Source of the DNA: Gonatopus flavifemur | Taxonomy: Eukaryota; Arthropoda; Insecta; Hymenoptera; Dryinidae | Direction of reading: 5' to 3' | Assembly (NCBI GenBank): GCA_018340375.1 | Contig: JAFFJZ010000004.1 | Coordinates: forward strand, 25,332,001 to 25,396,000 | DNA length: 64,000 bases | Shown: in pieces, positions 46,875-58,877 of the stretch | How positions within the stretch are numbered: the stretch's first letter is position 1 | Layout of the letters: every line of letters begins with the position of its first letter | The notes under the pieces: model-generated | What the model was told of the DNA's origin: nothing | What the model saw: the letters and a program-made list of their open reading frames with translations, nothing else | Database searches by the model: none | Position numbers and translations under genes: made by a program

Positions 46875-47496
46875 GGTACCTTATTTGAGATATTCTCTGG
46901 ACGTACAAAACTGTTGCATCCGATCTCTTCCAGAAGTCTAAAAGAAATCTCTCGAATGTCTCAAGAATTTTGCTGTCTGGGTGAGATTCTGCGAACAGAT
47001 TTCCCATTCAATTTTTCGTGTATTCAAAGGAATCTCACTTGATTTGCATTTATGCTGCCTGTATATTCTTCCTACATTAGATAAAATGCATGCCAAGGTA
47101 CATGTATACTTAGAGCCGTACACTGAGAGAAAAAAAATTGATTGACTGACTCCAATCCGATATTTTCTTGATTCAAGAAAACTGTCTTCGAAAGAAGAAA
47201 TGGGTCGCCCAGACATTCACTCAGTTTGAAACTATACAGTGTGATATGGAGAAAATTTCCTCACTCCAAGTACACATTTTCTTGAGATGAGAAAAAAATA
47301 TATATTCCTAGAACAAGAAAATGGGTTCTTATGATTAAGCTAATTTTTTTCTGCTCGTGGAAATTTTTGCATCCGGGGTGAGCACTGGGTTTTGCGCCCT
47401 ATAATACATCAAAGTACCCATACAGTCATTGATTCATCAAGGAGTTCCTCCAAAAACTACCTGAAAAGACCTCAAAGACTTGAGCCTTTAGCGTAA

Positions 47497-47823
47497 GTGC
47501 CAATGGACCCACATCGCGAAAAAACAATTGAAGGCATGCAGAAGCGTCCAAGAGTTTTAAATTGGACTGTGAATAGTCAAATAATAGATATTTTCCCAAA
47601 TATTTACATAGTGTACAGAATATTTATCACTATACCTATAGCGAATTGTGAATCTGAGAGGTCTTTTTCTGTTTTGAAAAGGATAAAAAATATGTTCAGC
47701 TCTACAATGTTAAATGAAAGATTATCCAATTCATCAAGACTATGTATAGAAAAAGAAGTATTTAGATCGTTGGATTTTAATGATTTCGCAGCTGCGAAAT
47801 GTAGAAGAAGAATGTTTGAGTAA
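47497..47823 (+). pseudogene. hAT transposase, C-terminal dimerisation domain
   Basis: About 108 codons. The part from residue 30 on (IDIFPNIYIVYRIFITIPIA, NCESERSFSVLKRIKN, MLNERLSN, LCIE) is the hAT dimerisation domain, whose SERSFS-x-LK core is diagnostic. The zinc finger and most of the RNase H-like catalytic region upstream were not recognisable. The stop at 47821-47823 is probably the natural end of the protein, because only about 240 bp of non-coding sequence remain before the right terminus. Confidence 0.85.
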
Positions 47824-48326
47824 ATTTAGTTGAAAAAATGTAATTTTTTATCAATGAAAGTGTGTGATTATGTATAATTTTTGCAATATTTTTATGTACA
47901 ATTTATTATATTAGTCAGAGAAATATTGATTCACTTTCAAATTTTGATGCTAAAACATAGGGGCGCATGAAAAAAGTTTTCAGATAATTTGAATTTTTTA
48001 ATTCTTCAAAGGGGACCCCGGTAAAATTTAGCCCCAGGCCCCGTTTTGCTAAAAGACGGCGCTGGTTCCGTAGCCTCATTCGCTCATTTTACAATCATTA
48101 TGAAAAAAAAATTCGTTCAAGTATTTATCGCGAAAATGATATTGGAAAGTATCAATGTTAACACTTTTTCGACATTGAAATTTTGAACGGATGATTCACG
48201 TTTAAGAGGAAACGAACGCAAAGGTGGCTCCATCTGGTGCCATCTGGCTCCAATCATGGAGCCACCTATGCGATCGTTTCCTCTCAAGCGTCTGTTGCTG
48301 CTCTCAGTGGGTGTAAAAACATGTTC

Positions 48327-51009
48327 ACACGGAGAAAAATAATGCAATGAAAATTATAACATTTCCTAGTGAATTAGTTTTCAATATTATGTGGTGTAGA
48401 AGTGTTTATGCCTCATCTCTTGAGACATACTCCTCAATTGAGGGTCCCCATGCAATAACCACGTAGGCGCTCGAGAAGCGGCATAAGTATTGTCCAAGCC
48501 ATGACGTCAAGGGTCGAAAAAAAAATTCGGAATTTCGGAAATCTAGAAATACTGGACAATAGGGCTTGGAAAATGAATATGAGTCTCCGTTTACGATTTT
48601 TTTCTAGGATCAGTAGTTTTCGAGAAAAAAAATAAAAACTATCTATTCTGTCGCACCACAAATCAATGTTTTCCAATATTAAGTTCGTTCAAACTCGGTC
48701 ATTTTTCGATGTATCTCGATGGATCTTGCGGATTCTGATTCGTAAGACTTCCCCGAAGACAACAGCGTATAAAAAATTCATAAAAGTTGATAATAAATTA
48801 CCAATTTTTTAATCCGAAGTGAAAACCCTGTTCTCCATGCTTTGCATTGAAAAAGTGTCAGGGGAAGTATGAGCTACAAAAAACTTCCAGCGACAAAATT
48901 GTTCACTAGTATATGGACAAACTTTGTGGAAAGTTTCAGATCGATTGGACTCTTAGTTTGCGAAATACAGCGGTTTATTTATTAACGCGCGACCGAAATT
49001 TTTCACCATTTTGCGTCATTCATCAACTGTATATCAAGGTATGTAGGAAAGATTGTGTTCGCTCAATATTTGAACCTGGGTTTATGTTTTTGGGGTCAGA
49101 AAATTCGAATATCGAACTATTTTCGCAAAATTCTGTATTCATTTCTCTTGAATGAACAATTCAATTGTTTATAACGTTATTATGGAAATACTATTGACCA
49201 GAGAAAAACATTTTCTTGACAACAACAGTTTCTTATCCTGCGATAATTGGATTTTGTACACAAAAATTTTTATCAAAACACTTGTATTTTCATGAGTACA
49301 TGAAGTATCAAATTTTTTAAACAACACATTATACAACAAACAAACAACACATGTATTGTTTTTTAAACAATACATTTTATAATAGATTTCCCTAATACGT
49401 TTGCAATTAACTTTGTAATGTTGTGCCTTTCACAAATCGATGATTTTTACACCTTTTCCCCAACTTTAGCTATTAATGCATTAAAAAATTCTTTTCCCTT
49501 TGCAGAGAGATATCTCATAAGATAATTTGAATCATTCTGTTTCCCTTTAGAAATGCCCACTGGTTGTTCTATGAAAAATGTTGTACCGTCCCGATTTTCA
49601 TAATTATTATGGAAATACTATTGACCAAAGAGGAACATTGTCTTGACAAGAAAAGTTTCAACATAATTATCATGAGAATCGGGATGGTACAACATTTTTC
49701 ATAGAACAATCATTAACCGTACAGCATTTAGACGAAGCACAATTCACTGAACCAGTGGGCATTTCTAAAGAGAAACAGAATGATTCAAATTATCTTATGA
49801 GATATCTCTCTCCAAAGGGAAAAGAATTTTTTAATGCATTAATAGCTAAAGTTGGGGAAAAGGTGTAAAAATCATCGATTTGTGAAAGGCACAACATTAC
49901 AAAGTTAATTGCAAACGTATTAGGGAAATCTATTATAAAATGTATTGTTTAAAAAACAATACATGTGTTGTTTGTTTGTTGTATAATGTGTTGTTTAAAA
50001 AATTTGATACTTCATGTACTCATGAAAATACAAGTGTTTTGATAAAAATTTTTGTGTACAAAATCCAATTATCGCAGGATAAGAAACTGTTGTTGTCAAG
50101 AAAATGTTTTTCTCTGGTCAATAGTATTTCCATAATAACGTTATAAACAATTGAATTGTTCATTCAAGAGAAATGAATACAGAATTTTGCGAAAATAGTT
50201 CGATATTCGAATTTTCTGACCCCAAAAACATAAACCCAGGTTCAAATATTGAGCGAACACAATCTTTCCTACATACCTTGATATACAGTTGATGAATGAC
50301 GCAAAATGGTGAAAAATTTCGGTCGCGCGTTAATAAATAAACCGCTGTATTTCGCAAACTAAGAGTCCAATCGATCTGAAACTTTCCACAAAGTTTGTCC
50401 ATATACTAGTGAACAATTTTGTCGCTGGAAGTTTTTTGTAGCTCATACTTCCCCTGACACTTTTTCAATGCAAAGCATGGAGAACAGGGTTTTCACTTCG
50501 GATTAAAAAATTGGTAATTTATTATCAACTTTTATGAATTTTTTATACGCTGTTGTCTTCGGGGAAGTCTTACGAATTAGAATCCGCAAGATCCATCGAG
50601 ATACATCGAAAAATGACCGAGTTTGAACGAACTTAATATTGGAAAACATTGATTTGTGGTGCAACAGAATAGATAGTTTTTATTTTTTTTCCTGAAAACT
50701 ACTGATCCTAGAAAAAAATCGTAAACGGAGACTCATATTCATTTTCCAAGCCCTATTGTCCAGTATTTCTAGATTTCCGAAATTCCGAATTTTTTTTCGA
50801 CCCTTGACGTCACGGCTTGGACAATACTTATGCCGCTTCTCGAGAGCCTACGTGGTTATTGCATGGGGACCCTCAATTGTGGAATAGAAAGAATATCACA
50901 ACTGCAATAATTTCTATCACATTCTGTAAGAAAGCCTCTGAGACCGTCAGGTATTTTTGCCGACATTTGACAAAATAATACTATTTTACCACATCATTTT
51001 TCTCCGTGT
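48327..51009. mobile_element. ACACGGAGAAAAA MITE split by a 2.4-kb palindrome
   Basis: Left ACACGGAGAAAAATAATGCA and the complement of the right end ACACGGAGAAAAATGATG enclose the palindromic element at 48440-50874. Without the insert and one AATT the MITE would be about 240 bp, similar to other members at 34251 and 35581. Confidence 0.78.
48440..50874. mobile_element. 2.4-kb near-perfect palindrome with AATT TSD
   Basis: Termini GAGGGTCCCCATGC with both flanks AATT (48436-48439 and 50875-50878). The left arm to about 49640 and the right arm from about 49655 are complementary with only a handful of mismatches seen by eye. The exception is an extra ~43 bp in the right arm near 49710-49752. 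As a result the 80-aa reading at 48913-49155 (+) recurs exactly at 50160-50402 (-), and the 68-aa reading at 49169-49375 (-) recurs at 49940-50146 (+). These are mirror shadows, not genes. The outer 700 bp of each arm match the element at 36860-39523. Confidence 0.9.
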
Positions 51010-51198
51010 ATGAGAATAAGCTATTCAAAGTAATCTAAAATTCGAGAATTATTATTCGGAGTTCATTTTTATGTTAGTTATTTAAAAAAACTCTCAACAA
51101 CTTCATATTGATCATAGTCTACCAAAAAAATGTAATCATTGTAATTTGTATTGGGTTTAATTTATCACGATTTATTGGTAATTCATGCACATGTTTAT

Positions 51199-51551
51199 TA
51201 GGGTGTAGCGTATTAAAAAAATTTCAGAAAATGAAAAGCCCTGAGGTCCTATTTTTTTACTTTCCACTCAAAAAATAACTGTGTGAAACCTGGAGCCGAT
51301 CCGATAAATTTTTCTGATGAAGTCTGCCAAAATAGCTCAAAAACCGTTCAAAAAGCATGTTTTCCTTGATTTTCTCAACAGTTATTGATTTTGTAGGAAA
51401 ACTTTTGAGATGAAAGTTTTAGATTTTTGAAAAATACACATTTTATCGGATCGGCTCCAGGTTTCACACAGTTATTTTTTGAGTGGAAAGTAAAAAAATA
51501 GGACCTCAGGGCTTTTCATTTTCTGAAATTTTTTTAATACGCTACACCCTA
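51199..51551. mobile_element. 353-bp hAT-type MITE with 8-bp TSD
   Basis: Termini TAGGGTGTAGCG with more than 100 bp of essentially perfect inverted repeat, through AAAGCCCTGAGGTCCTA and GGAGCCGATCCGATAAA. The flanks are exact ATGTTTAT (51191-51198 and 51552-51559). No ORF. The unmutated arms and TSD suggest a recent insertion. Confidence 0.92.
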
Positions 51552-51559
51552 ATGTTTAT

Positions 51560-52645
51560 GAAGCAGTGCTATGCCATGCGAAGTTTCTTCTCCCACGACA
51601 TAGGCTTAAAACTTACGATTTTCATTGCGTTCACTAGAAATCATCAGTTTTGAGCCAATGCCGACCAATCGAATTTATTGGACCGGATGGGAGATTTCAT
51701 ACCCTTGTAGAAGGATCATTGTGCATACATTTGTGAAGATTCTCATGGAACAGCGCTGGAATGAAGTTACTAACATATACGTGGGACAAGAAGAATCTTG
51801 AAAAAATGGAAATTTCAATATATCATTGAATGAAAATTTCTCCGCACGACTGGCAAATTCATTTCATATACAAGAGTAGGAAAATTCATATGCTTCGTGT
51901 GTTAAAAAAATTCGAATCATTCTCACTTGGGTACATTGGGCAATTGTTTCGAACTTTTTGTATTATTAATCAATTTATATTATAAGTCAATAAATATATA
52001 TTCCTCACGATATCAGTTTTTTTTTAAAGCAGTCGCGATGTATAGATTCTTTTATCAAGATGACGATGTAAAGTAAAAATGATATCAATAATATATGATT
52101 TCATCATAATAATCGGGTCGCACTTTACATTGTTAACATTGAAGCATGAAGCATGCGCAATTATGATATCTTGATTCGATCTTTTATTAATCGGCATTTA
52201 CACGCGTCAAATATGGTAAAGATACATTGCACATGGTACAAATCCAAAGGTCATATTTCAAAGTACTTCGAGCGTTTGAAGCTTGTCATTTCTTAATCAT
52301 TTCAGTGATTTTTTATGAATCAATATCCGCCGACCGCACTTCACTTTATCAGTGAATAGTCACTGCGCTGTAAGGAATCAGGGTAAAATCAAACAAGTGT
52401 TTGAATATAACGATGTAACTTTTCAGTAGAAATTATGATTATCAAAATTCCAGCAATAATTTAAAGATCATTTTTTTGAAATTTCACCATGAAACATGGT
52501 AGAATAACGAAAAAAATTTACGAACTTCCATTAAAAAAACATTGAATAAATTGTTGAATATATCCAATGGTTCTTGGGAAATTTCACCACTTTTTCGCTA
52601 TGTTTCGTAGTGGATCTTCATGGAAAATTGTGATTGTCTCATACT
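51560..52645. other. No gene seen
   Basis: AT-rich, stops in all frames, no repeat boundaries resolved. Confidence 0.45.
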
Positions 52646-52976
52646 CCCTGGTAAAAATGACTCAGAGTCATCTAGACGTAATTGAGGAAAAAATAAGAAC
52701 ATTTTCACGCTTCACTCCACTAAGTCTCAGAAATGAGCCAGTCCGCTTCGAGTGGGATTTTCACTCGTTTCGAGCGAACCCCCACTCTTTTAGAGCGGGA
52801 AATTCACTCTAAAATTGGAGTGGTTGTGAGTTTCTAACCTGAAACCTTAGACTTCCACTCTGAAAGAGTGGGAATTTCACTCGAAATTTCGACAAGCTCA
52901 CTTCTGGCTGCCTAAAGAGTGAAATTTCACTCTAAAAATTTTAGAGAGTTCCTTCGCTTTTGGATCTTCACCAGGG
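52646..52976. mobile_element. 331-bp MITE, CCCTGGT termini, ACTCTTTNAGAGTG-rich
   Basis: Left CCCTGGTAAAAATGA, complement of right CCCTGGTGAAGATCC. The interior repeats GAGTGGGA-TTTCACTC and AGAGTGAAATTTCACTCT words, so it can form several small hairpins. TSD unclear. Confidence 0.65.
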
Positions 52977-53730
52977 CTTATTGATGGAATTCCACCATAA
53001 TCTTTATGGAAAAGTGTTACTGAGAAGTATACTGATGAAGTTATATATTCGTGTGATTTTGCAGATGAAAATGCTTCTCACTAATCAAATCCGTGACATT
53101 TTGTGACTGTGACCCAATGTGAATTTGAAATCACGATCCTGAGAACAATTTGAGGTATTGCGAGCTAATCGTTATTCATTCGCGATTTTTCAACCACACT
53201 CAGTCTCTCCTAATAATTGTGATCACCGGCAATAGCACAGTATGCTCTCTGAATAATGCCGCGGACCTCTTTGTGGCTCAAATGCCTACCCTTCGGTACC
53301 ATTCGGCACATCCTCACACTATTGTGAGGATGAAAGATTTCATACAAAATTTCATGTAGGTATACTCATCTCAAAAATAATTTCATCCTACAAAGTGAAA
53401 ATGAATTTTGATGATAATGGTTAACATGCATTTATTAATTGCGAACATGGAATTTCACGCTCAGACACCGCAGAAAAAAATCATTCACAAAATTCCATCC
53501 ATTCCATGAACAAGTTTTTTAAAATCCATTAAGAATTGATTTCATATCGTGGAAATTCGCCGGAAAAGAGAATGCATTATATCAAAACTTTTCAAAAACA
53601 ATTCCTGAATTGTGATCATTTGGCAAGTTGGGAAATGATTCGTCAATTCGATGTAAATTTATCATATACAATGGCTTCCATTTCTATATAGTGATTGATG
53701 CACTGCACAAACACTGATTGATTCAGAATA

Positions 53731-54020
53731 CCCTGTTGAAAAGATCTCATAAATTCTAATTAATTCTAGTTATTTCTAGAACAGAAACCACATGAAATCT
53801 AGTACACACACTTGATTTTATACGGTTTTATGAGATTTTGCAAATGGTTCTCATTGAATCTCATAAAGTTCTCATACAATTTTTGCATTCTTATACGAAA
53901 TCATATAAAACCCATAAGTTCTAGGACAGAAACCGCATATGGACTGATAAAAACTTGTTGAAATTCATATAAACTAATGAGATTTTTATATGAGAATGTA
54001 TGGGACTTTTTCAACAAGGC
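53731..54020. mobile_element. 290-bp MITE, CCCTGTTGAAAA termini
   Basis: Left CCCTGTTGAAAAGATCTCA and complement of right GCCTTGTTGAAAAAGTCCCA. The interior has a repeated TTCTAG-ACAGAAACC word and many CATATAA/TTATATG complements. No TSD resolved. Confidence 0.68.
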
Positions 54021-54511
54021 ATTCATCAATTCTTCACCAATCCGTACACATTCAACACTTTCAAGAGAATAAATCAAAATCACTCCTACTCATCACATTT
54101 AAAAAACTGGATCATTAAGTATTTTGACCCTTTGTTCTGTGGGCCCAAAGTCACCTGGTTTTATCAGTGAAATCAGTAGAGTTGTAATTAAAACGAAGTT
54201 CACGAGGGATGATAGTTTCCACCAGGCCATATTTCCTACGCACGTTTGTATGAATCTACGTAGGACGATCGTAAAATTCTCAATCACGTATGCAACTTTT
54301 CCGTTCGGAATAAAGAATAATTTAATGCGCTTATCAAAAATACCCAAGATCTGATATAACAAGCTGCGATCTTATCTTGATGAAGATTTCCAATCAATAC
54401 CGTTGCCTTGATAACGGTCGCGATGATTAAAAGAACACACATGTGCAATATGTTACTAGACACTTTCGTTTTCTGACGGAATTTTCAATAATCCGTAATC
54501 AGTTGTAACAA
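54021..54511. other. No gene seen
   Basis: Overlapping opposite-strand ORFs at 54099-54362 have no recognisable domain, and I regard them as chance. Confidence 0.4.
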
Positions 54512-54663
54512 TACTCAGATAACATGCTCTCACAAAGCGATGCACATGGATGAGGTGTTGCGCACAATTTGCTCGTACGCTCAAAAAGCGACTCACATAG
54601 ATGAGCTTCTGCACGCAAATTGCACGCGAGCCTAGGGGGGAGCTTCGAATTGCTATCAGGGTA
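54512..54663. mobile_element. 152-bp MITE with TACYCAGATA termini, copy 2
   Basis: Starts TACTCAGATAACAT, ends with the complement-like TATCAGGGTA. Same length as the copy at 13148, with shared interior blocks (GATGAGCTTCT, AATTGCA, GGGAGCTTC). Confidence 0.75.
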
Positions 54664-55066
54664 CCTTCACCGTGCATTATTACCGTTGTATTATTACCAT
54701 AAGAGATCGATTGCCAAATAGACCTCGTTCAAAGTCTTAGGTAGATTCCTTTGGAAAAACTTTACTGTAATTTGTGCGGTTTCCTTCTTTTAAAATACAG
54801 TTCAAAACTGACCAATTCCTTGAGATTCTTCAAGATATCCAATATTTTAAATCTACATATCAACAATAAAACAGAGGAAACTTTTCAATGGTTTCTTCTA
54901 CATTTCCAACATCATTGCAAATCCAAATTGATGCCGTCAAACATTTTTCTCCCATCTCAAATTGGAAATGCAGGTTTGGAATATCAAATAAGAACTGAGG
55001 AAAGTTGGTCAATGCGAAACCGCATTTCACAGGGAAAGAACGCATACGGTCAGGCAAAATTTGTTC

Positions 55067-55205
55067 AACCCTCGAATGCTCACAGCTTCAGATGATGCAT
55101 AGATGGTCGCGTGCATCTTCACTAAATTCATCCATTTATTCCTTCTTCAAATTATTATCTGTACGTATATTTATACATATTGACCATCGAACATAAATTT
55201 ATGAT
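55067..55205. repeat. Truncated relative of the 35.9-kb TTAA element
   Basis: Begins AACCCTCGAATGCTCA and then carries, in complement order, GATGCACGCGACCAT and TTCGATGGTCAATATGTATA, found at 35.9-36.1 kb. Only one end is present. Confidence 0.6.
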
Positions 55206-55486
55206 AATGGAATATTAACAAATCGAATCATAGTAAAATACGTTCTGATTGTACTTATTTATCAAATGCATACTGTATTTCACAGATTTGAAGGTTGAGG
55301 GAATTCAATTGGGATTTTGAATGAGAGATTCATTTTGAGTTACGTTAATATGAGGAATTCAATTTCCACGCACGTTCAGTAAATTTCCAATTTAGTCTAC
55401 GTCCAACGCACGTCCTGTAAGTAGTTTTGTCTTTTGAAATATACACAGGAAGAATCAGATTAGACAGAATCACAATAAAAAAAAAT

Positions 55487-56605
55487 CACAAAGGATTCCT
55501 CATAGGACCCATGTATGAGATCCCATGAGGGAATCCAGATAGGATTCAATATGTCCTAGTAGAAATCAACACCACATTAACGTCGTTTCGAGCTATCTAC
55601 GCTCAAAATTTCTACCTGGATGGGCACCTCTAGGAATTTCGGACAATAATTGTTGAGAGGAACCCATCTAGGAACTTTTATGGGTTCCCACATGGGGATT
55701 CCAAGGATCTTTGATGGACACTCTCAGAGTAATATTCAATTTACCATGAAAATTTAAGATAAATTTCCGACAAAAAGAACTTTTCTAGAGACTTATGTGG
55801 AGTATTACAAAAATGTATCCATACACTAATCCGATCGAATTCATCTGAAACAGTTTGTTACATGGACTATCAAAAAAGTTTCGAAATATCCCACACAACA
55901 CCACAGTCCCCTGAAGAATTCTTATTGAAATGATTGTCTTCCTAATGAATTCCTCCAGAATTTTTTTGGAACTATGGTGCTGTGTGGGATGTAGGAATCG
56001 AGGGATAATTTTTGAGTGAAATTTCTCAAAGCAAATCGATTAGTTTCCCGTTAAATTCCATCTAGGGTGCCTGGCTGAGAATGCCAGGCGGAACCGGATA
56101 GAAAATTGTTGTGAGCCTTCGAACGGTTTCTTTCCCAGATAATCCAGGCAAAACCTGACAAAATTTCCCCCGTTTATTAAGTTTCCAGATTTACCAACTC
56201 CGAACATCCTGTCAAAAACTGACAGAAATTTTTGGGACGATTCTGTTTGGAATTCACAGGCTGTGATATCTAGTCAAAAACTGACAAAAATTTTTTTGGC
56301 CAGGTTTTGTCAGTGTGTTACAATCCAGTGATTACGAATCAAATCGGGCAGGAAATTTGTCAGTTTTTGCCTGAAATGCCTAGGAAAGGAACCGTTCAAA
56401 ATTCGATAACAATTTTCTATCCAGTTTCACCCGGTATTTTCAGCAGGGTACTCTAAAAAATCACTGGGAAGATTTTTGGAATTCCTATTTGGGAACACAT
56501 CAAGGTTTCCGAATGGGGTATTCGAAAAAATTACTGTCTGCAATTCCCAGGGAAATCTATATGGGACCATGCATAGGTTCCTACGGGGGATCCTTTGAGA
56601 TTTAT
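55487..56605. repeat. Foldback with an inner 380-bp palindrome
   Basis: The outer arms (about 55487-55735 and 56470-56605) share CAAAGGATYCC, TAGGACCCATG and GGGAATTCC-like words in inverse order. The inner element, about 56069-56449, has arms starting GCCTGGCTGAGAATGCC and carrying GGATAGAAAATTGTT, GAACGGTT and AAAACTGACA, closely mirrored. No coding. Confidence 0.65.
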
Positions 56606-56619
56606 TTTGGTCGGAATGA

Positions 56620-57609
56620 CCATAATAATAACACTTCTAAAAACTTTCTTAAAGGGACTAGAACATGGATATGTGGTGGAGGAGAAAAGTCAGATTTGAC
56701 GCAAACTTTTCTCAAAAGATACGTAATCAATATACATTCAAAATAGATAATAATAAATTACATACTCCAGATTGTGTATTGCCGCAAACTTTGAATTTCC
56801 CATCAATTTCTGAAGGGTAAGAAATAAAACACCGAGAAAATTGGATGCCAAAAGTGAAATTTGATGAGGATTTATTGAATTCGAGAGCATTCTTGGATCC
56901 AAGAAATGATCATAAAACTCAAGAATGTGTTATTGGAATTCATAAATATATCATAAGATTTAACAACTTTATCATCATGATTAAGAAATCCAGTGCAAAG
57001 AACGATTCGAATTTCAAGAGCATGGGTGAGAGAAATCTAGAAACATGGGCTTATACATGTTTGGTTATATCTGAATGGATCCATTGAGTTCTCAACAGTT
57101 TTACATGATGAAAAAAAGTAATTCTTTTCAGATGATCAGATACCATAAGTGAATGGATTGATAATATCTCTCATGTTCAAATAGTTTTTGAGCGTGAGGG
57201 GCATTCATGTAAAACAAGGAAAATGTAACTAATGGCACAGCCATTCATAATGAGGTCTTTTTGAGATCTTTAGCATTAAATCATTTTAGATTTAATCCAT
57301 TCTATTCCGGGCTGTTCCTTCTTGAATCGTTTCTATCTCATTTTCATTGTAGGAAAAGGTCCAGCTGCCTTTTGAGCTTGGCTCAAAGAGAATTAAAATG
57401 GTTGCATTACGCGAAAAACTGACTCCTGACTTTTAGCTTTTTTCATAAAAGGGTTAATTTTCTCTCAGGAAAATTGATTCCATTTTGGCCAAAAGACTTC
57501 ATTTTCGCCCAAATTTTTTGAAGGAAGAATGGAGCATTTCGGTCAGAATAGCGTGAATTTTCCATAGAGATATAAGAATAGAAAAGGAAGTCAGGTGAAA
57601 TCTGTAGTG
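56620..57609. other. No gene seen
   Basis: Short ORFs only (e.g. 56845-57087), with no recognisable domain. Confidence 0.4.
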
Positions 57610-57864
57610 TACACTGAGAGAAATAATTACTATCACCAATAACATATTGTGATGTTTCAATAAATCCATTTCTTAAAAAATCTGTACTCTTGATACAAGA
57701 AAATTTTCTTAGAACTAAGGATGTATTTCTTGAATTCAGAAAATATTTTCTTGATCCAAGGGAATTTCACTTGAGCTTGCAATATATCAGCTGTAATCAA
57801 GAATATTCTTAAAAATATTCAAGAATATGTTTTCTTGGTATTAGTAATTATTTCTTTCAGTGTA
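57610..57864. mobile_element. 255-bp MITE, ACACTGAGAGAAATAATTACT termini
   Basis: Left TACACTGAGAGAAATAATTA pairs with the right end, whose complement is TACACTGAAAGAAATAATTA. The interior contains CTTGAATTCAGAAAA and CTTGATCCAAGG-type words. Same family as 46604. Confidence 0.82.
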
Positions 57865-57983
57865 GTGAAGCATGTGGAAGTAATATCGGATGGAAGAGAG
57901 AACAATACAGGAGTTTTCTGGCTAGCCAATCAGCGAAGTTGTCACAGAACTCTTCTCTTCTTCTCTCTTCTCATACGGTGGTA

Positions 57984-58455
57984 GGGTCGGTGCCGAATCA
58001 ACGAAAAACCAAATCAACGAAAAAAAATTTACTAGCAGTATGAAGTTGTCATTTTGTTGCAGTATGAAATGAAATTAGTCATAGATCATTGATTAAATTA
58101 AACGAAAAGTAAAAAACATTGATTTACTAACACAACCCCACGGTAAACTTAATTTCCCTTTGTTATGTTTATGATTATGGTATGGTTATGTTTATGATAA
58201 CAACAAACCGATTTTCGTTCTCTACAGACGTTTGAAACAGTTTGATTGTACCGATCGATTAGGAAGATCATCAATAATTTCATTAGAATGATGAATTACG
58301 TGTCTACTGTAATAAACAGGTGCAGTGAATAGGGTAACATAGAGAATTTTCGTTTAATTTAATCAATGATCTGGGACTAATTTCATTTCATACTGCAACA
58401 AAATGACAACTTCATACTACTAGTAAATTTTTTTTCGTTGATTCGGCACCGACCC
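57984..58455. mobile_element. 472-bp palindromic element with 8-bp TSD
   Basis: The termini GGGTCGGTGCCGAATCAACG are perfectly inverted and the arms extend about 140 bp, with AGTATGAAGTTGTCATTTTG and AATTTAATCAATGATC-type complements. The flanks are exact CGGTGGTA (57976-57983 and 58456-58463). The interior contains a TATGTTTATGATTATGG repeat. The GGG terminus does not match the usual CAG start of hAT, so I leave the superfamily open. Confidence 0.88.
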
Positions 58456-58877
58456 CGGTGGTAAACGTTTTCAGCCCACTCGCCTCCTTTATTCTTATAT
58501 CTCTATAGAATTTTGTTGAGGGTTATCGTAAAATCCAGACAAAGAAGCAGCAAAAAACGCCCAAACCAAGTGTTCATACAACAAATACAAATAATCAAAT
58601 TCGAGGACAGAATAGAACGTAGAAACTTGGACCGGTGTTGCCAGATTGGAGAGACTTCTAAGGGTACTTACCAATTCGCCCTTTGAATGGAATGACCCAT
58701 GAAGAGACTCTCGTTCCCCCTAACCTGACAACAGTAACTTGTACCCCCGGTTTCATGGCAACCATGTGAATTGGGCTCTTGCCCTTTACAGGGTACACTA
58801 ACTAGTCATTCAGCCTATAAGTTCAATCTACTAGCCCTGAACAAAATCAGTTAACTACCCCTAAAAGCCATTTTTGA

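Larger units (their letters stand above)
45969..48064 (+). mobile_element. hAT transposon, 2.1 kb, with 8-bp TSD
   Basis: Termini CAGTGCCGTCTTTA and (complement) CAGCGCCGTCTTTTA, flanked by exact GTTCCGTA at 45961-45968 and 48065-48072. Both subterminal zones contain GGGGCC and AGCCCCAGGCCCCG. It keeps only the 3' end of its transposase and contains a younger MITE near 46604-46874. It inserted four bases beyond the right end of the Tc1/mariner-like element. Confidence 0.9.

Noticed and set aside
46938..47216. 92-aa minus-strand ORF within the hAT element
   Set aside because: Falls across MITE-like sequence and does not match the hAT transposase orientation.
48913..50402. Two identical 80-aa and two identical 68-aa ORFs as duplicated genes
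   Set aside because: They are exact mirror copies produced by the 2.4-kb palindrome and show no domain, start context or codon bias.
53150..53359. 69-aa ORF
   Set aside because: No domain, no neighbours to support it, and typical chance length for this composition.
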